A stretch of 64,000 nucleotides of DNA from assembly GCA_948567375.1 (NCBI GenBank), contig OX419760.1, positions 17,484,001-17,548,000 on the forward strand, given 5' to 3'. Positions within the stretch are counted from its first letter, which is position 1. The number at the start of each line of letters is the position of its first letter. Source of the stretch: Lunularia cruciata. Its lineage: Eukaryota > Streptophyta > Marchantiopsida > Lunulariales > Lunulariaceae. Made by a program: the position numbers and the translations under genes. Below, piece by piece: positions 34,991 through 48,267 of this stretch. Under the pieces are notes generated by a model. That model was not told the DNA's origin. It did no database searches and worked only from the letters and a program-made list of their open reading frames with translations.

Positions 34991-36250
34991 TCGACCATGC
35001 TACAAACTACTGAGGAACACTTAAACTAAAATTTCAGTTACTTCGTATTATCAGTTCCTTTCGATATGTTCCTCCTTGTCCCCTCGAGGTTTGAACACTT
35101 CAAACTTGGGAAGAGTGAGATCCGCATAACCTGCCAGATGCCCCCTGCGAGTACGAACTCGGAATCAAAGCAATTTCAAACGACGTCAATTGAATCTCCG
35201 ATCTACAACTCTCAATTCGTCGAGTATGATATACAGCTAGACAAGCTGCTGGCCAAGGAATTCCAGTTATCTGCGAAGAAACGGACGTCAGGACGTATGG
35301 GTGGGAAATGAGAGGGGTATCGCGGTCTACATTATCCTATTAGCGAAGTTATTGGTTACATCTGAGTAAATATGACACTGACAGGAACGGAACAGTATCA
35401 AACAATGTACGGGCGACTCCAGCATTCTTCATTGACAAATTCCCTGACATTGATCTCGTGGAACTGGGACGTGAACACAATCGAACACAATCGAATCTCG
35501 ACAGGTACACCGATCTACTGGCGAGTTAAAGTTGTTATCGTACCTTGGAGTAACTCAAAGGCAGACCTCAGACTCGGAAGATCTTCAACGCAAGCAAATT
35601 GGTAACGCAATCAAAGACCTCCGAGGAGTCCAAGCAATTGCACCTTCCTCGCCCCGGAAACAGGAGGCTCGTCTGAAGAGCTCCGCACAGCGCAGCGGCC
35701 AATGGTAGTGAAATCATCTAAAATCAACAACAGCGAGATAGACTTGGGCGACTATACTGTTATGGCGGGTTTCAAGCTAATCTTCTCGGACACGGGGCGA
35801 AAGAGTAAAGCGAAGATGGGAATGAGAGCAGTAATGAGTATCGAATCGATAATTGGCAGGCAGGCAGGGCAGGCAGGGCAGGCAGCTCGCTCTTCGGCGG
35901 GAGCAGGCAGGCCAGAGGGGAGAGCCGGAGAGAGAGGGAGTTCAAGACTGGATTCAAATTTTCGCTGCGCCGGGGAGGGGAGCTTTCCCCCCTTACCCGC
36001 ACGTCTTCATCGCACACGACGGCTTTCATTCCGTAGGTTACGGCATTGAGAACGAGTCGTCCAACGGTCTCTTGGTAACGGAAGTGGGCCCACAACGGTA
36101 GGGGTTCGTTGAACACAAATGTTGACGTGAACGTAGATCGAACTATGGCACTTTTGGTGCCGAACATGTAGTTCTTCCAGCGCATTCTCTTATTCTACTA
36201 TGGACTTCCTGTTTCACCTCTTCAAGCGTAGATTAACTGTGTTCAGCAAC
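34991..36250. other. Kinesin upstream region with GC-rich repeat
   Basis: It should contain the kinesin promoter and leader. A ggcag/ggcagg simple repeat at about 35851-35885 sits in a CpG-rich patch. A minus-strand frame at 36000-36185 reads like globular protein (for example FNEPLPLWAHFRYQETVGR) but matches nothing I know. It could be an exon or chance. Confidence 0.4.
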
Positions 36251-39200
36251 TTCAATCTTTTTACAAATGCCGAAGGCCCTCGAACAAGCTGCAATTTGTG
36301 ACAATCCTATCCCGACGGAGACATATTTAGAGGCGAATGTCCAGATATCCTATACAAAGATTGCACTGTATTGTAATGGCCTGTCAACCACAGCGTGTTA
36401 TATCGGGCATTCAACATTGTTTTACGATGACAGCTCCTCGAGAGAACTCCGACTAACCGAGATTGCGCAGTTAACGGGAAGTTTCTGTGTTTGCAACGTT
36501 GGCAGATCACGTCAAGTAGAGGCTTCACGAACAGGGCTATGGTAGGAAGGTTAGTGAACATTTTAGTACGAAATGAATTTAGTTCACAATCCGTCCGCCG
36601 ATTGTCGAATAAATCGCTACAGAAGCGAGCAGGAACACGATTTTTCAGGAGAGCACGCTGCGTCTTAAGAATCTGGTCGAATACAGCAAAGGGATCCAAT
36701 TTGTGTGTTGGTGGTACCCAACGCTTTGGTGTGAGTCTATTTAGACAGATGCTCCCAGATGCTGCTCAGGTACTTTACGCCTGGCAGTTGGCTCTCATAG
36801 AACAGGAATGTTTTTCTCACTGTACAGATTTCAAAACCACCTGGTAAAAGTGAAGAACTTGATTCAGGTCATTTTCTTACGACGTGTGGAAAGATGATTT
36901 TCAAGTTCGCGCTGCAACTTGAATCGTGGTCCGCATCTACCCAAAAGCCAACACAGGCTAATCCAATGAGGAATTCCGCTAGTGTAGCGTGACGTACTAT
37001 AGCTGTTCAGAGTGAACTCCCCTTCCGTGAAAGTATTTATAAACCCCTGTTCTACCGTCCTATGGAATCTTGGAGCAAGTGACTGGAAACTTCAAGTGAG
37101 GCCTTCGCAAAACTTCGTCGGGGAAATGTGATAATCACCAGAAACGACTAATACCAACAGTATATCTGTGAAAGGATTCTTTTCAGGCTGCGTGTCACGT
37201 ACTGTCCTACCTCTTTCAAACATGGTATGAGAGTACATGCACTGACTACGATGTTCTTAAAGTGCTCTACTTGACCTTCATATGACACGTGAATTGGACA
37301 GTTCTATAAAAGTAGTTTAGTGTGACTCTTGTGATCCAAAGAGACTTACAGACATCCTCAAACTATAGATTATTACTCTGGAGAGCTTTTGAAATAAGGG
37401 TCAGGGAGGGAAGGAAGCTCCCATTCCCCCCGTTACTTGATTTGAAAATATATACGGTGCTTATTACGAATGCTACTGAAGAAACACTTTGCACCGTGCG
37501 CTTTTGCTTTATGATTGATTCCAAATGACATGGAAACCTGTTAAATAAAAATTACTTTGTCCAACTGGCCATAAGAAGACACCACCTTCAAGGTTGTGTC
37601 CTCTTTGTTGGTGACACAGAAATTTCCTAGAACAATTGATTTGTTCTTTCCATCTTATTTCTTCCACATAAACCTACTAATGTAAAAGGTCAACTCTTCT
37701 ATCCATAACCAAAACTTGTATGAGACACGAGCTTGCTCAGAACCATTTGGATTCTCCTTGCAACGAAAGGAGCTTTTCAAGAGTCCAGCTTAACCTTGCA
37801 GTTCTTATGACTTTGAGACGGTCAGACTTTACAGCAGAATATGTTCAAAATCTCTCAAATCCTCTCAAGGCAAATCTATGTAGGAAATTCCAATGTCGGA
37901 GAACTTGAATAGCTCAAAGTCGGCAAAGGCCAGGAAGTACCGTTAGTTTGGGTGGTTTTCTCTTTATGAATGAATGCGCACTATCAGAGTTAGGTCCAAA
38001 GTTTCCATTTAAACTTAAACGTATAAGATTTCGTGATTTCTTAGAATACCTGGTTTTGAGTATTGTGAGGGGCTGAGACATGATTATGAATGAAATTTGC
38101 TTCGTAGTACAGAAAAGGTTTATTGTAAATAATTCGTTGTGATATGCATTCACAGAGATATTGCTTCTGAGATTATGAAAGTTACTTTAGCACTCAAGGT
38201 TCTATTATAAGCATAATCTGAATAGCACTTCAAATACGTAATCAATTTGCGAAAATATCATCCCGCACAGGGTGCAGGATAGAATGAATACTTACATGTA
38301 GGTGTGAACCTCAAAGCGCAAACGCTTTCTATCAAACATAATCACCGTTGAACTCTAATCTATGTCAAGTTCCAAGCGTAGTTTCGAATGGTTTTTGAGT
38401 GCGCATACACCAGAACGTGAACTTTACTATGCAGGTTCTCTTATTCAAGGGGATGTTGACCTTGCTTAATACGCTATTCGTTTGTCGCGTTTGTCGCATT
38501 GTCCTCAAGGTTACCCAGAAATGTACATTCTAATTACTTAGAACATTTAGAAAGTCTACGTTTCACTCGTAAATTTAGCTTGTAATGTGGGGACAAGAAG
38601 CTGTGTTCATGAACAACAGGAGCCAGTCCGGCTACGGTATCAGTCTGTGTCGGCAAGGTTAATTTGCAGGCCCAGAATATGAGCTCAACTAGATCAGCGT
38701 GCTCAGAAACTGAAAGAATTGCAACACTGACGTTGCGGAACAATCAGGTTGTCCATGACACACGACCTTGAATTATTTGCAGCAAGTAGAAACCAATCAG
38801 AAACTGACATTATTAACATGGGAGCGAACTCCCAAGCCCAAAGCAAGGAGATTTCCATGAAGGACATGTAAGGCAAGTATTCAACTCTTACGCTTCCTCA
38901 ATACCAGCGTATATTTCAGGAAAGATGGTTCAAAAGATAAGTAGAGGGGCATACTTCACTCCCGCCGTCCTCAGATCTTTGCCAAGATGCTCGCCATGAC
39001 AAAGACGTAGGTGCAAGTGGTGACAAGACCTACAGTACTGAAGCACAGAAGTCAGTCGTGTTCTGTCCCAACCACCTTTGATCATTTAAGCAATTGGACT
39101 GTCGAACCTCACAGGAACCGAGAACAACTGCACACCATTGATCTAGAAACAACTCCTCACGCAGAAACTCAGAGATGCGGAGGTCGAGCGACAGAGAAAT

Positions 39201-39781
39201 GAACACCTCGGGTGTTGTGGTGCTGAATCACGGAAAACTCATCCAAATGACATTCTTCAGAGTATGGTGTTGTATCCAACATTTTATTCACGCTATCAAA
39301 CTGTCTTCGACAGGCTACGCCCACTAAAAGTGAAAACCCTGCCCATAACTTGTGTGGGGAAAAAAAGATTATGGACAAGAACAAGATACACGCCGTTCTA
39401 GTTTGATTTTGTTACCAGGAAAACGAAAGCTAGTATTCCGACTACGTGGGAGATGGAAGAGTACCAAAACAGACCCCCAATCGAACAAATTGGTGCAATA
39501 AAGTTAAAACACGCCAAAAGTCCGTTGCTGCAAATGGAGTCCTTTTCATAGCTGTTGCATAAACCGGTACCAGCATTTATATATTCCATTTTCAGCCAGT
39601 GTTCTCATACTCCACACATTTAGGCCTCTGATTCAACACCAGGGCAACTCTAAGTACATTAAAACCGTCAATTCCTGTCTCACACCACATGGCTTTTCGT
39701 GTAAGGGGTCTGGAAGAAGAACGAGGGTGACATGTGCACTTTTGACACGTACATGGTGGCAGAAAAGCAATGTGGAGTCTT
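36251..39781. other. No recognisable gene
   Basis: ORFs of 60-130 codons occur on both strands (36307-36699 minus and 36491-36847 plus overlap each other), without motifs. Short hydrophobic minus-strand pieces at 39398-39589, and a frame ending in FVMASILAKI near 38990, hint at a membrane protein gene in pieces. No splice model could be supported. Confidence 0.35.
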
Positions 39782-39952
39782 TTATGTTTGCTGAATTACG
39801 CCGCTCAGAGCTCTCATGTTGTGAGAGCGTGGTATAGACATTGGTAAACTGAAAGCATTTGTATTTAGACACCAGAAGAAAATTGCAGTGCCCACCCAGA
39901 TGCCTGGGATAGCAGTTCCCAAGGCAAACAATGAACTATAGAGATTCACCAT
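39782..39952 (-). CDS. Possible membrane microprotein downstream of B14.7 gene
   Basis: A 56-codon ORF starts 18 nt after the stop codon of the B14.7/OEP16-3-like gene on the same strand, so it would lie in that gene's 3' untranslated region or be the first exon of another gene. Residues 6-27 are hydrophobic (SSLFALGTAIPGIWVGTAIF), a good single membrane span. No family is recognised. A splice acceptor-like tttcag inside it makes an exon boundary possible. Confidence 0.25.
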   Translation of the reverse strand: MVNLYSSLFALGTAIPGIWVGTAIFFWCLNTNAFSLPMSIPRSHNMRALSGVIQQT

Positions 39953-39970
39953 TTTTATATGTAATGGTGT

Positions 39971-41883
39971 TCAGTAGTCACGGTGTTCCCTTGGATATGG
40001 CAGGTACTCTCTCCCCATTGGAGCACGTGTTCTTTGACCACCTGCGTCCATGAACGCAGAAACAGCCGCCATAGCAGCCCCTGCTCCTAGACCCACAGGT
40101 ATTCTTCCAGCTGCAAGTGCATGTCTAGGCGTCAGAAAAGTGACCTCAAATTATGTGTTAAGCTGTACACGGAACACTTAAATCAGACCAAGGGCAAGGA
40201 GGGAGGCTGCCTGCAGACAAAAGTGATAGGTATTCATGGGTTCTTTCGCCAGCTTTGCAAGATAGAATCACGATAAACACGTTAACAATATGCAAGTTTT
40301 CCTTGTTTTCCTAGTTTTCAAGATCTAGGAAAACTTGACAATTTGCTGACAGCCTTTATATATACCATAACTTTATAAATAGGAAGTATATATAAAGTTT
40401 AAGTTTTCCTAGTTTTCAAGTTGCTGACAGCCTTTATATATACTTCGAGAGAGGCGATCAGACTTGAAGAGTGGCCACTATCCTCCTCGTCATTTCTTAA
40501 GTACAATACATTACATCTTCACACCCTGAATCAAGACACCAGTCCTACTTCATCTGTAAAGAAATGGTAAGGGGACACAAAGCCTTTGACCTTCCAAAGG
40601 TTCCGTTCCAAGTCAAACGATAAGAAGGTAAGGTAAAGTCACCACAGCAGTGGCTTATTGCCTCAACAAAAACAGAGACTCACGACTTTTCAACAACATG
40701 CTGTCAACAACTCAAAACTACCTACTGTATTTTTAGGAATGAGTTGGAGAAAAGAACAAAGGCTGGAACTGGCTTCTGCTAAGAATCAAAGCAACTTTTC
40801 CCGATGCTTTATTCATGGCGTTTTATTGACTTCCATTTTCTCGTCCTTGGAGACACCAGACTATGGCACCAACCCAGGCATATTTTAGCAAGCTATATAA
40901 GTTTGGTGCAAATTATGCTGTTCCCCTCCAAGCTTGTGTTTCGCTAGTTGAGTCAGACAATCAGCAAGAAGCATATTGTGGAGCGCAGCGACGCGATGCA
41001 GTTTGAAGTTTAAGTACTCACATACAAGTAGTCATTGTTCCTTAGAGTTTCTTAAAATAACTGCTGATGCTCCTTGTAATGATGGACATTGAACTTGCAT
41101 GACCGACGTTTAGAGGTGTCCGTCCAAGTACGTTCTATAATCATGTTTGATGCACGCAGCTTATGAAACTAGGTAATCATTCGTACTTTAGGGCTATATA
41201 CTACCCATAAGCTCGCTTGGTCCTATTAATGCCGGACGTTCTTCTTTCACGCTGTTCGCTGGCTGAGATCTTATTACGAACATACAACAAGCTCTGAAAA
41301 ATAAAACGTGTTATCTTCGTTTGGCTCCCATATCCCCTTAAGACACTTAAATTACTCGTTCAATCGATCTCTCGTCCAATTCAATTTTAAACCTGTCGGA
41401 GGCGCACTGAGTGGAGTATATAGGCCAGTCATCGGCCTTAAATTCCCCAATCTGTTGAAGTGCAATCTTCTTTCAAGCCCTGTGGGTAGAAGACAACGTT
41501 ATTTAGGCAAATCTGTAGGTTGGGGGAGTTGAAGAAAGAGCACCTCGGAATCCGAGGATTGAGCCGGCTGCAAAACCTCCAATAACACCATTCACGTAGT
41601 CCTTCTTGCCCCTGACAGACTCCGACACGGCATCAACCAACGTGAAGGTTGCCCCAATTGCACCGAAGAGGACTCCATACGATCCCATAATGCGCCCTGT
41701 TTTCTGAAGAGCCGGCAAAGCTATGTTCCTCTCCACAGCAGGTACATCCGTCCATGTCGCCTTAATAGCTCCGATGATGGTACCTGCCAAAAAGCTGGAT
41801 CCCGCTCCACTCATAGTCCTGAACATCACGGTGTCATAATCTCCCAACTCTCGCGCCTCCTCTGCCTCCATCTCGTCCTGCAT
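39971..41883 (-). CDS. Tim17-type complex I subunit (B14.7 / OEP16-3-like)
   Basis: A small integral membrane protein of the Tim17/Tim22/Tim23 (PRAT) superfamily, resembling the plant NADH dehydrogenase subunit B14.7, also named OEP16-3. It is expected in the mitochondrial inner membrane. There are two coding exons: 41544-41883 and 39971-40110. The joint SILGFR/AGRIP is in phase, giving 159 residues, close to the plant family length. Family stretches are ATWTDVPAVERNIALP, the glycine-rich hydrophobic spans IMGSYGVLFGAIGATF and NGVIGGFAAGSILGF, and the C-terminal GREYLPYP. The start (Met at 41883) matches the family. The frame is open further upstream, and a 5' exon probably ends at 42442 (ATCAG/GTGAG, joined to the acceptor at 41898), so a longer N terminus is possible. 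Confidence 0.88.
40308..40445. repeat. Repeat inside the B14.7 gene intron
   Basis: Two copies of a block made of gttttcctagttttcaag and ttgctgacagcctttatatatac lie at about 40311-40368 and 40403-40443. The first copy has 15 extra bases that include the inverse ctaggaaaac. A tttatatatac/gtatatataaa inverted pair lies between them. It is probably a small insertion or foldback. Confidence 0.7.
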
Positions 41884-42442
41884 CCATCTTAAAATTGCTG
41901 AAATCAGAAACAAGTCTACAACTCGGATACGCTTAATAATTTTGTCAGAGAAATCGTGCCCGAACCAACCCAGTTCTCAATCTTAGAGTAACCAAGGAGT
42001 CAAGAGCAGCTATATCACTTTGCCTTCTCTTAAGCCATACAGGGATCCACTCCATGCATTTCAGCAATTGACAAGAGTTAGCCGACCTAAATTCCTGCTC
42101 GGTATGCCACGAAATCTTCCCCTTTTCCTAATTCCATATTTTTTTCCCAAGGTTAGCCTCTACATTGATCCCTCCCTGCACTGGCAACGATGATAACCGA
42201 AGAGCAATGTTCACTCCATTTCCTCAGAGTATCTAGATCAATTGGTCCCTACCTACCGGCGACGTCTGGTTATTCTTCAGACAATCATAACAAATCCAAA
42301 ACGCTGGGATCTTCAAGCCTAATCCGTAGCTCCATTTTGGCCAGCGAAGTTCAAGATCACAGGACACACTCGAACAAGAAGCTCACTTCAATCCTACGAC
42401 AGCAGTTCGCAGGAGTCAAAAACTGGGAGATAGAAACTCACC

Positions 42443-45400
42443 TGATTTAAAAGCAGCGAAGATGGATCGATTGGTTTCGTTAAACACGAGCCGAGGACGA
42501 GTCCCGTGTCGTTGTTGGGGGGTAGAACGGAGCACTGAAAATAGGAGGAAGGGTTTCAATACTCAACACTGGGCCTTCGCCATCGCTTCCCCATAGACAG
42601 ACAGCACTCTAGACTGAGTTTGTATCAACTTGTCTTGTTCATGCGAACGAAGGGAAAGGGCAGAGAACTGTTAGTTTAGGGCAATTTCTCCCACGAAAAC
42701 TCCGCTGATTTCTATATACTGTGACTCTTTGGAAGAAAAGTTCCTTACCTTTTCGTCCTTTCTCCGATCATGCACAATGCCTACTTGAAGTAGAGGGTAA
42801 TCGGACAAGGAAATGTGTGCTTAACATTCTTAATATTCATTAACTTCGCTAGATTCTTGTGTATCCTATTCTTTGTTAAAACGGTAAAATCTAGAAACCA
42901 TGAAATCTTATGGCAAGGCAATGAAGAGACGATGATAACTGATTACCTTGCTTTATATTGGTTTCTAAAGTATTCTTCATAGGCAACAAAACCCCCAAGT
43001 TAGAGTATAACGGTAACATATGGATGTGATTAGTGATAACTTATCGAATAGGGGGATAAGCTTAATTAGATATACTTCTAAATTGGTTTCGTTATATTAA
43101 AATTCATTTTTACTTTGGTGAGTATTCTTTGCGCTACTGAATTCCACAAAGTGCATAATAGCGACTTTTTTATTTTCGTATGTATTTATCCTTTTATTGT
43201 CAATAATTCACATCTAGAAATTTATTTTACTTCATATCTTGTCTCTATTTCTTAAACATTTGCAAATAAGGTAGCTTACCTCAACCTAAGAAATTAAGTC
43301 AATGCTAGATTATCATAGTAGGATATTAATCTGCAGTTCACCTCACTCATACAAAAGAAGATATGTCATTCAAGTACAATCTACCCTCACTTGTAAAGCA
43401 GATGATTATGTTTTATGTAGTACATACAAAAATAGTAATTTTCATCAAGATAGAAACTGACTTTGTCTTAGAATCTACCTCATACATTTACTCTAGAACC
43501 ATGTAGTATTCTATGAGGAATCTTTATGAAGATATTGATTAACTTAAAACCCTTAGTCTCCTAATCATAAAATTACATCCAAAATTAAGCTAATAGCAAT
43601 AGCAAGTATTATTGTGCTAAAATGAACCTAAAAGACCTGAATTTGTGCATGGATATAAGCTATGTATATATATTATAACATCTCATGGATTATGTTTAAA
43701 ATTAAAATTAAAGCATGTATTTTGAACTTAATGAGATAAAGATCATACAAAGAATACATGAAAATTTTAAAAATTTTAGCTGAAAAGAAGTATCAAAAGG
43801 AATCAAGCAACGACGAGGTTCAGTTTCCTATATGAAGGTAGATAGGAACTATAGGGTTTGAGATAGCAATCCAGTTTATAAGTTTATGATATGTTTCTAT
43901 ATCTAGAATAGATTTAGTATCCGGCTATGGTCCTTAGCTGTAACATTTTATGGTCCGTAGCGGCCGTGAATTCCTTTGACGGTTAAGGTGTTACATAAAC
44001 AAACAAACGCTTTGCGGTCCTTAGCGACTGATGGATAGCAATGTATTTTGGTCTTTAGCAACTGTTGGAACCCAACTTTTTGCAAGCTGTTACGGTGAAC
44101 AACAAGCATTCAAGTGTTATGGGAGTGTTTTCCTTGCATGATGTCTAGAGGACGAGCAATAGACTAGTACATATATAAAAACGATTCAAGCAACTGAAAA
44201 ATAGCTTTATTTGAAAATATTACCATTTAGAATAAATAGGTTGAAATTATTTTTTATTATTAATTGAAGTTCAAGTTCTATTTATTTTGAATATCAAGCA
44301 AAGATTTCTATCATATTGCTAACCAGCAAGATGTTGATTGGTGGAAATTATAGAGCATATGAAGATGGTGATTTCTAGAAATAAAATAAGAGCTGTATTT
44401 GAGATAATTTTTGTTAATAAAATCTTCTTATAAGAAGCTGAGTTGTTATTTTTACCCAATCTATTTCTGGGAATAAATTATTGAACCTCTTATATTTATT
44501 TTCAATGTTGAATAGGATAATTATGGGATATATAGTGTTTATAAGATGACAGTACATATTAATTGATGAGACATTTGTGAACCCTCTTTACATGTACTAA
44601 AGAAGTAGATATAATTTGTGAGGTCTTGGCTACACAATTTATATTAAAAAATTAATTTAGGCTATGTAATCAATAAAAAAAACTTTGATTCAAAATGCAT
44701 CTAATTTGATATTTTCCCAATTAGGCTTGGATTAAAAATATCTAGAATAATATATATATAACGTATATTATCTTATTTTAGTCCTTCATAAAGACTATCA
44801 AGATTATTAAATTGCACATAATAATATCTAAATACAAATTCTAAGAAGGTTTATGAAGAATAACAACTAACATAATGTTATCTCAATAAAAGTCTATGTA
44901 TCTAAAATAACTAGAAATTGATTTGTTGTCTTTAAAGGGATTGGATATTGAACCATTGATTAGAAATAATCAAGGTCCAACAAACTTTTGACCATCAGGT
45001 CTCTCACTCATCCTATTATTTATAGTTAAATTAGGGAAATAATTCCTAAGTATATGTGACAAAGCTAGTTTAAGGTAAACTACCTTCAATAAATTTAATT
45101 GAAAGAGTATTGAGAACTAACATTAACCATTAAAAATTAATAATTTCATTCTATGTAAATCTGAATATAATTTTCCTCCAAATTTGGATTAGTTGGGAGG
45201 TTGACTTCAAAATTTATAAGGTCAATGAGCTTTGTGGTTCCCACATGTTTGCAAAAGTTGGTATTTAAAAAAAAAATTCTCTCTTTTCTACATGAATAAG
45301 TAGAAGAATTGCTTGTTCAAGAAAGAAAACCTCTCAATTGAAATTTCTTTGGAGTTACATCTATACATGCAAGGGTATGAAGGGAACAAGTATGAAGCCA

Positions 45401-45978
45401 AATGCACTCCGAAGAAGAATCCTAAAGACCCAAAGACCATCTCACCAACTAATTGAAAAAATCTGGCTATTAAGTTAAGTGCACTTGAAGTAATTTCACT
45501 TTTTGCTAAGACTTTTTAGTCTCATACTAAAGATTGAGTACTAATCCCAGCCCTTTGTAGTTCTTTGTATTCTTCATAGCTGTTTGAATTAATACTTTGC
45601 ACTTGATAAGAAACATGGTGTTTATTCAAAAGCCCTTAAGGAAGATCCTTGAGGCAATTCTTTGTGCCCCAACAATAAACAAATGGGCAATCTACGATAG
45701 GAGTGAGTTGGTTCATAACAAGCATCTCTCTTTCTTGCTTTAGAATTGGGAGCTTAGTGATTTTAGGATCATCCATGAGATGAAAGGAAGGAAGAAAAGA
45801 GCAATAGGGGATCTTAGAGGGATCTCTTTGTATGAACAGAGGAGAATTGGAGGAATATCCTCAAGTTGGATGCAACTCAATATAGATGTATGCCTCTTGA
45901 TACCAAATTTGGGCTTGCAAATGAGGAGATGAATTATAAATTAAAAAGTCCAAATTACAAAATCTTTTGGAGACAAGA
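42443..45978. other. Upstream region, then AT-rich DNA without genes
   Basis: The first few hundred bases hold the leader and promoter area of the B14.7/OEP16-3-like gene. From about 42.8 kb the DNA is very AT-rich with no ORF of note. At 43929-44059 the 10-mer ggtccttagc occurs four times, twice exactly and twice with one change, spaced 23-64 bp apart. Confidence 0.5.
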
Positions 45979-46393
45979 TATAATAATATGGAGTTAGCAT
46001 ACAAGTTAATAGAGGTTAATGAGTTAATTAAATAAACCAAATGTAGTTAAGATTTGTAAGACTATTCTAAAAGCATCGACATAGTTTCCGGGTAGAATAT
46101 TCTAGAAGCACCTATGAGACTTCTTGGTGTGAAGCTTCTAGGTACCTTCTAAGGATGGGATAACTTGTAAGCCAAGTAGATAAGTTTTAGAAGGAAGCTT
46201 CTTGGTTAGCTTAGCTTGCACTCCAAGAAGGCAACTTGAGAAGGAAGTTTCTCAAGAGCCTTGTATTGCTTCACTATAAATACCAAAGCCAAAACTCATA
46301 CTAGGCATTTAGAGTTTCACTCAATTGAGAGTTTTCAATATGACCTTCCATTTTTCTCTTCCATTCTCCTATTTCTCTCCTTGGTCTTTTACA
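45979..46393 (+). mobile_element. Chromovirus-family LTR (copy 3)
   Basis: Its start is decayed (taataatatggag for tgtaacaatatggag). It then follows the family: agaatattctagaagc, an actataaatac TATA at about 46273, aagccaaaactcatactaggcattt and a final cttttaca. The GAA/TTC units are fewer and more mutated than in the other copies. About 480 bp of unassigned sequence follows, without a clear primer site. Confidence 0.75.
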
Positions 46394-46877
46394 AAAGAGG
46401 TCCACTAATAATGGCTAGAAGGTGTGCAATTACAAGGACCCAAATTAAAGGGTAGTTGTGGAAGCAATGATGGACTTTTTTTGACCAAACAAGACAACCT
46501 ACATCAATAATAGGTATGCCATCTTTTTCAAATATTTTTTTAAAGGGAATTAGTCAATTGTGCACATATGTTCTACTTGCAAACAAGGAGCATGCTCAAA
46601 GAGTTTGAGGAAGATGACAAAGCAACATACCTAGCTCCTTTTGCTATACATATCTACATAGGTCCTAACCTGCTTAAGAAGGAAGAGAGAGAAAGAAATC
46701 CCTTAGCCACTTTTACTCAATGAGGTACTTCACTTTGTAACACAAAGGGCGAGCCATCATTTGCAAGTATCAAGATGCAAGTATGGAATATACTACAACT
46801 GATAAGTTTGTATTGGTGGATGAAGAGTGAACCATCATGGTGAAGAAGAAAATATCAACACCATCAAGATCTCAAAA

Positions 46878-47624
46878 TTCAATACTCCAAGGACAAGAGA
46901 ACTCTCCAAGAGAGAAAACAAAAGTTTCACATTGAATCCTCTCATGCCCCAAAGGAGCACCTTCTCTTTATAATATAGCCGAAGAGGATCTCTTCCAAGG
47001 AAGCTCCACCATAGGATTATGTACATGGATAGGTGACCTATCAGCGAGCGCCACCCTTAGATTACTTGTTTGGATGGGTGACATGTCGGTCCTAGTTCCA
47101 TGTGGTTGGTCAAACAAGCTTTGACCAAAAGGAATTTTTTAGTGAATCTTCTTATAGGAATCTTAGAATCACATGGATGAGGTACCATTGGAAAGCTCTT
47201 GATGAGACATACCAAGGGGGAAGGAAAGACTAGTCTTTCCTCCATTTTGGGGAGGATGTGCAAATTTTTGATGCAAAATTCATCTGTTTAGGCCTCTAAA
47301 ATTGTCTCTTTAAGTTTTAAAGTCTACTTTACTTTTGCTCTATTAGTAGAAGTGCTCTTTTAATGATACCTATATCTGAAATACTTTCTCCATCATATGT
47401 AACATCCTTCTAGATGTCACTACCCCAAGTTTCACCTTTAGATCATATGCCTAGCTATTGATTCTAAAGTTTCCAAGCATGTTTTGGTTTTTGTTCTATT
47501 AGAAGAAGTACTCTTTTGGTGATACCTCTGTCTGATCTACTTACTCCATCATGTATAACAACCTTCCAGATGTTACCAAACTAAATTTCATCTCTAGATC
47601 AGCTATCTAGCTATTGGTATTACA
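46878..47624 (+). mobile_element. Second-family LTR, plus copy
   Basis: About 747 bp related along its length to the solo LTR at 61325-62021 (aatactccaaggacaagaga, gagcaccttctctttat, ggttggtcaaacaagctttgacc, gctattggtattaca). The first bases have decayed (ttcaat for tgtaat). No recognisable gag-pol is attached. Confidence 0.8.
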
Positions 47625-48267
47625 CAAAACCCATCAAGAGACCAAGAAAGAACTCCCAGGTAATTGTTGTGTCTTTAGAGGAGGAAGTTGAAGATACAAA
47701 GGAAGAAGGAGAAGAGACAACTCACTCACCTTGCATGATTTGCACCTTACAAACTAGAAGGGCCAAAGCTATGCAAAGATGCATAATTTGCTCCAAATCT
47801 AGAAGAACAAAAGAATAGACAAAAAGAAATACAACTTTGGTCCAAAGAACCACTTAGTCCTATCCAAGAAGTAGAGGCTACAAGGAGAAACCCAAAGAAG
47901 AATCCAAAGGAAGGGTGGATATTGAGTTTGAAAGAGAAGATCCTCTAGGTAGAGTGCAAACCAAAATGAGAGAAGAAGCAACCTAAGAGAAGAAACACTA
48001 TTAATTAAGGAGCGAAATTTCATTATTCATTTGGTAGGTTTTGCTTTGCAGATCATGGAGATAATTTTACCCCAATATCAAGAAGTTTACCCACATGTGG
48101 TAGTTTACAACTCTCTTGTTCAAAGGTTGCATAGACACATGTACAAAAAGAAGGTGGAGAGAAGAGGTGGAGAAAAACCAAAATATATACAAGGAGGAGT
48201 GTCAAAAGATGAATGTGCTTATACAAGAGAATTATAGAGTGAAGTGCCAAAATGCTTCCCTCATTGC
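47625..48267. other. Spacer between inverted LTRs
   Basis: Lysine- and glutamate-rich, purine-biased sequence similar in character to 700-1140. Short frames only (48031-48237 plus, 47799-48023 minus). It is probably the stub of internal sequence of the second LTR family. No enzyme domain was seen. Confidence 0.4.

Noticed and set aside
34068..35024. Plus-strand ORFs opposite the kinesin first exon
   Set aside because: Shadows of the long Ser-rich exon 34174-34990, with no domains of their own.
36307..36847. Overlapping ORFs on both strands of 118-130 codons
   Set aside because: No motif, no splice support, and both strands equally open, so neither can be called a gene.
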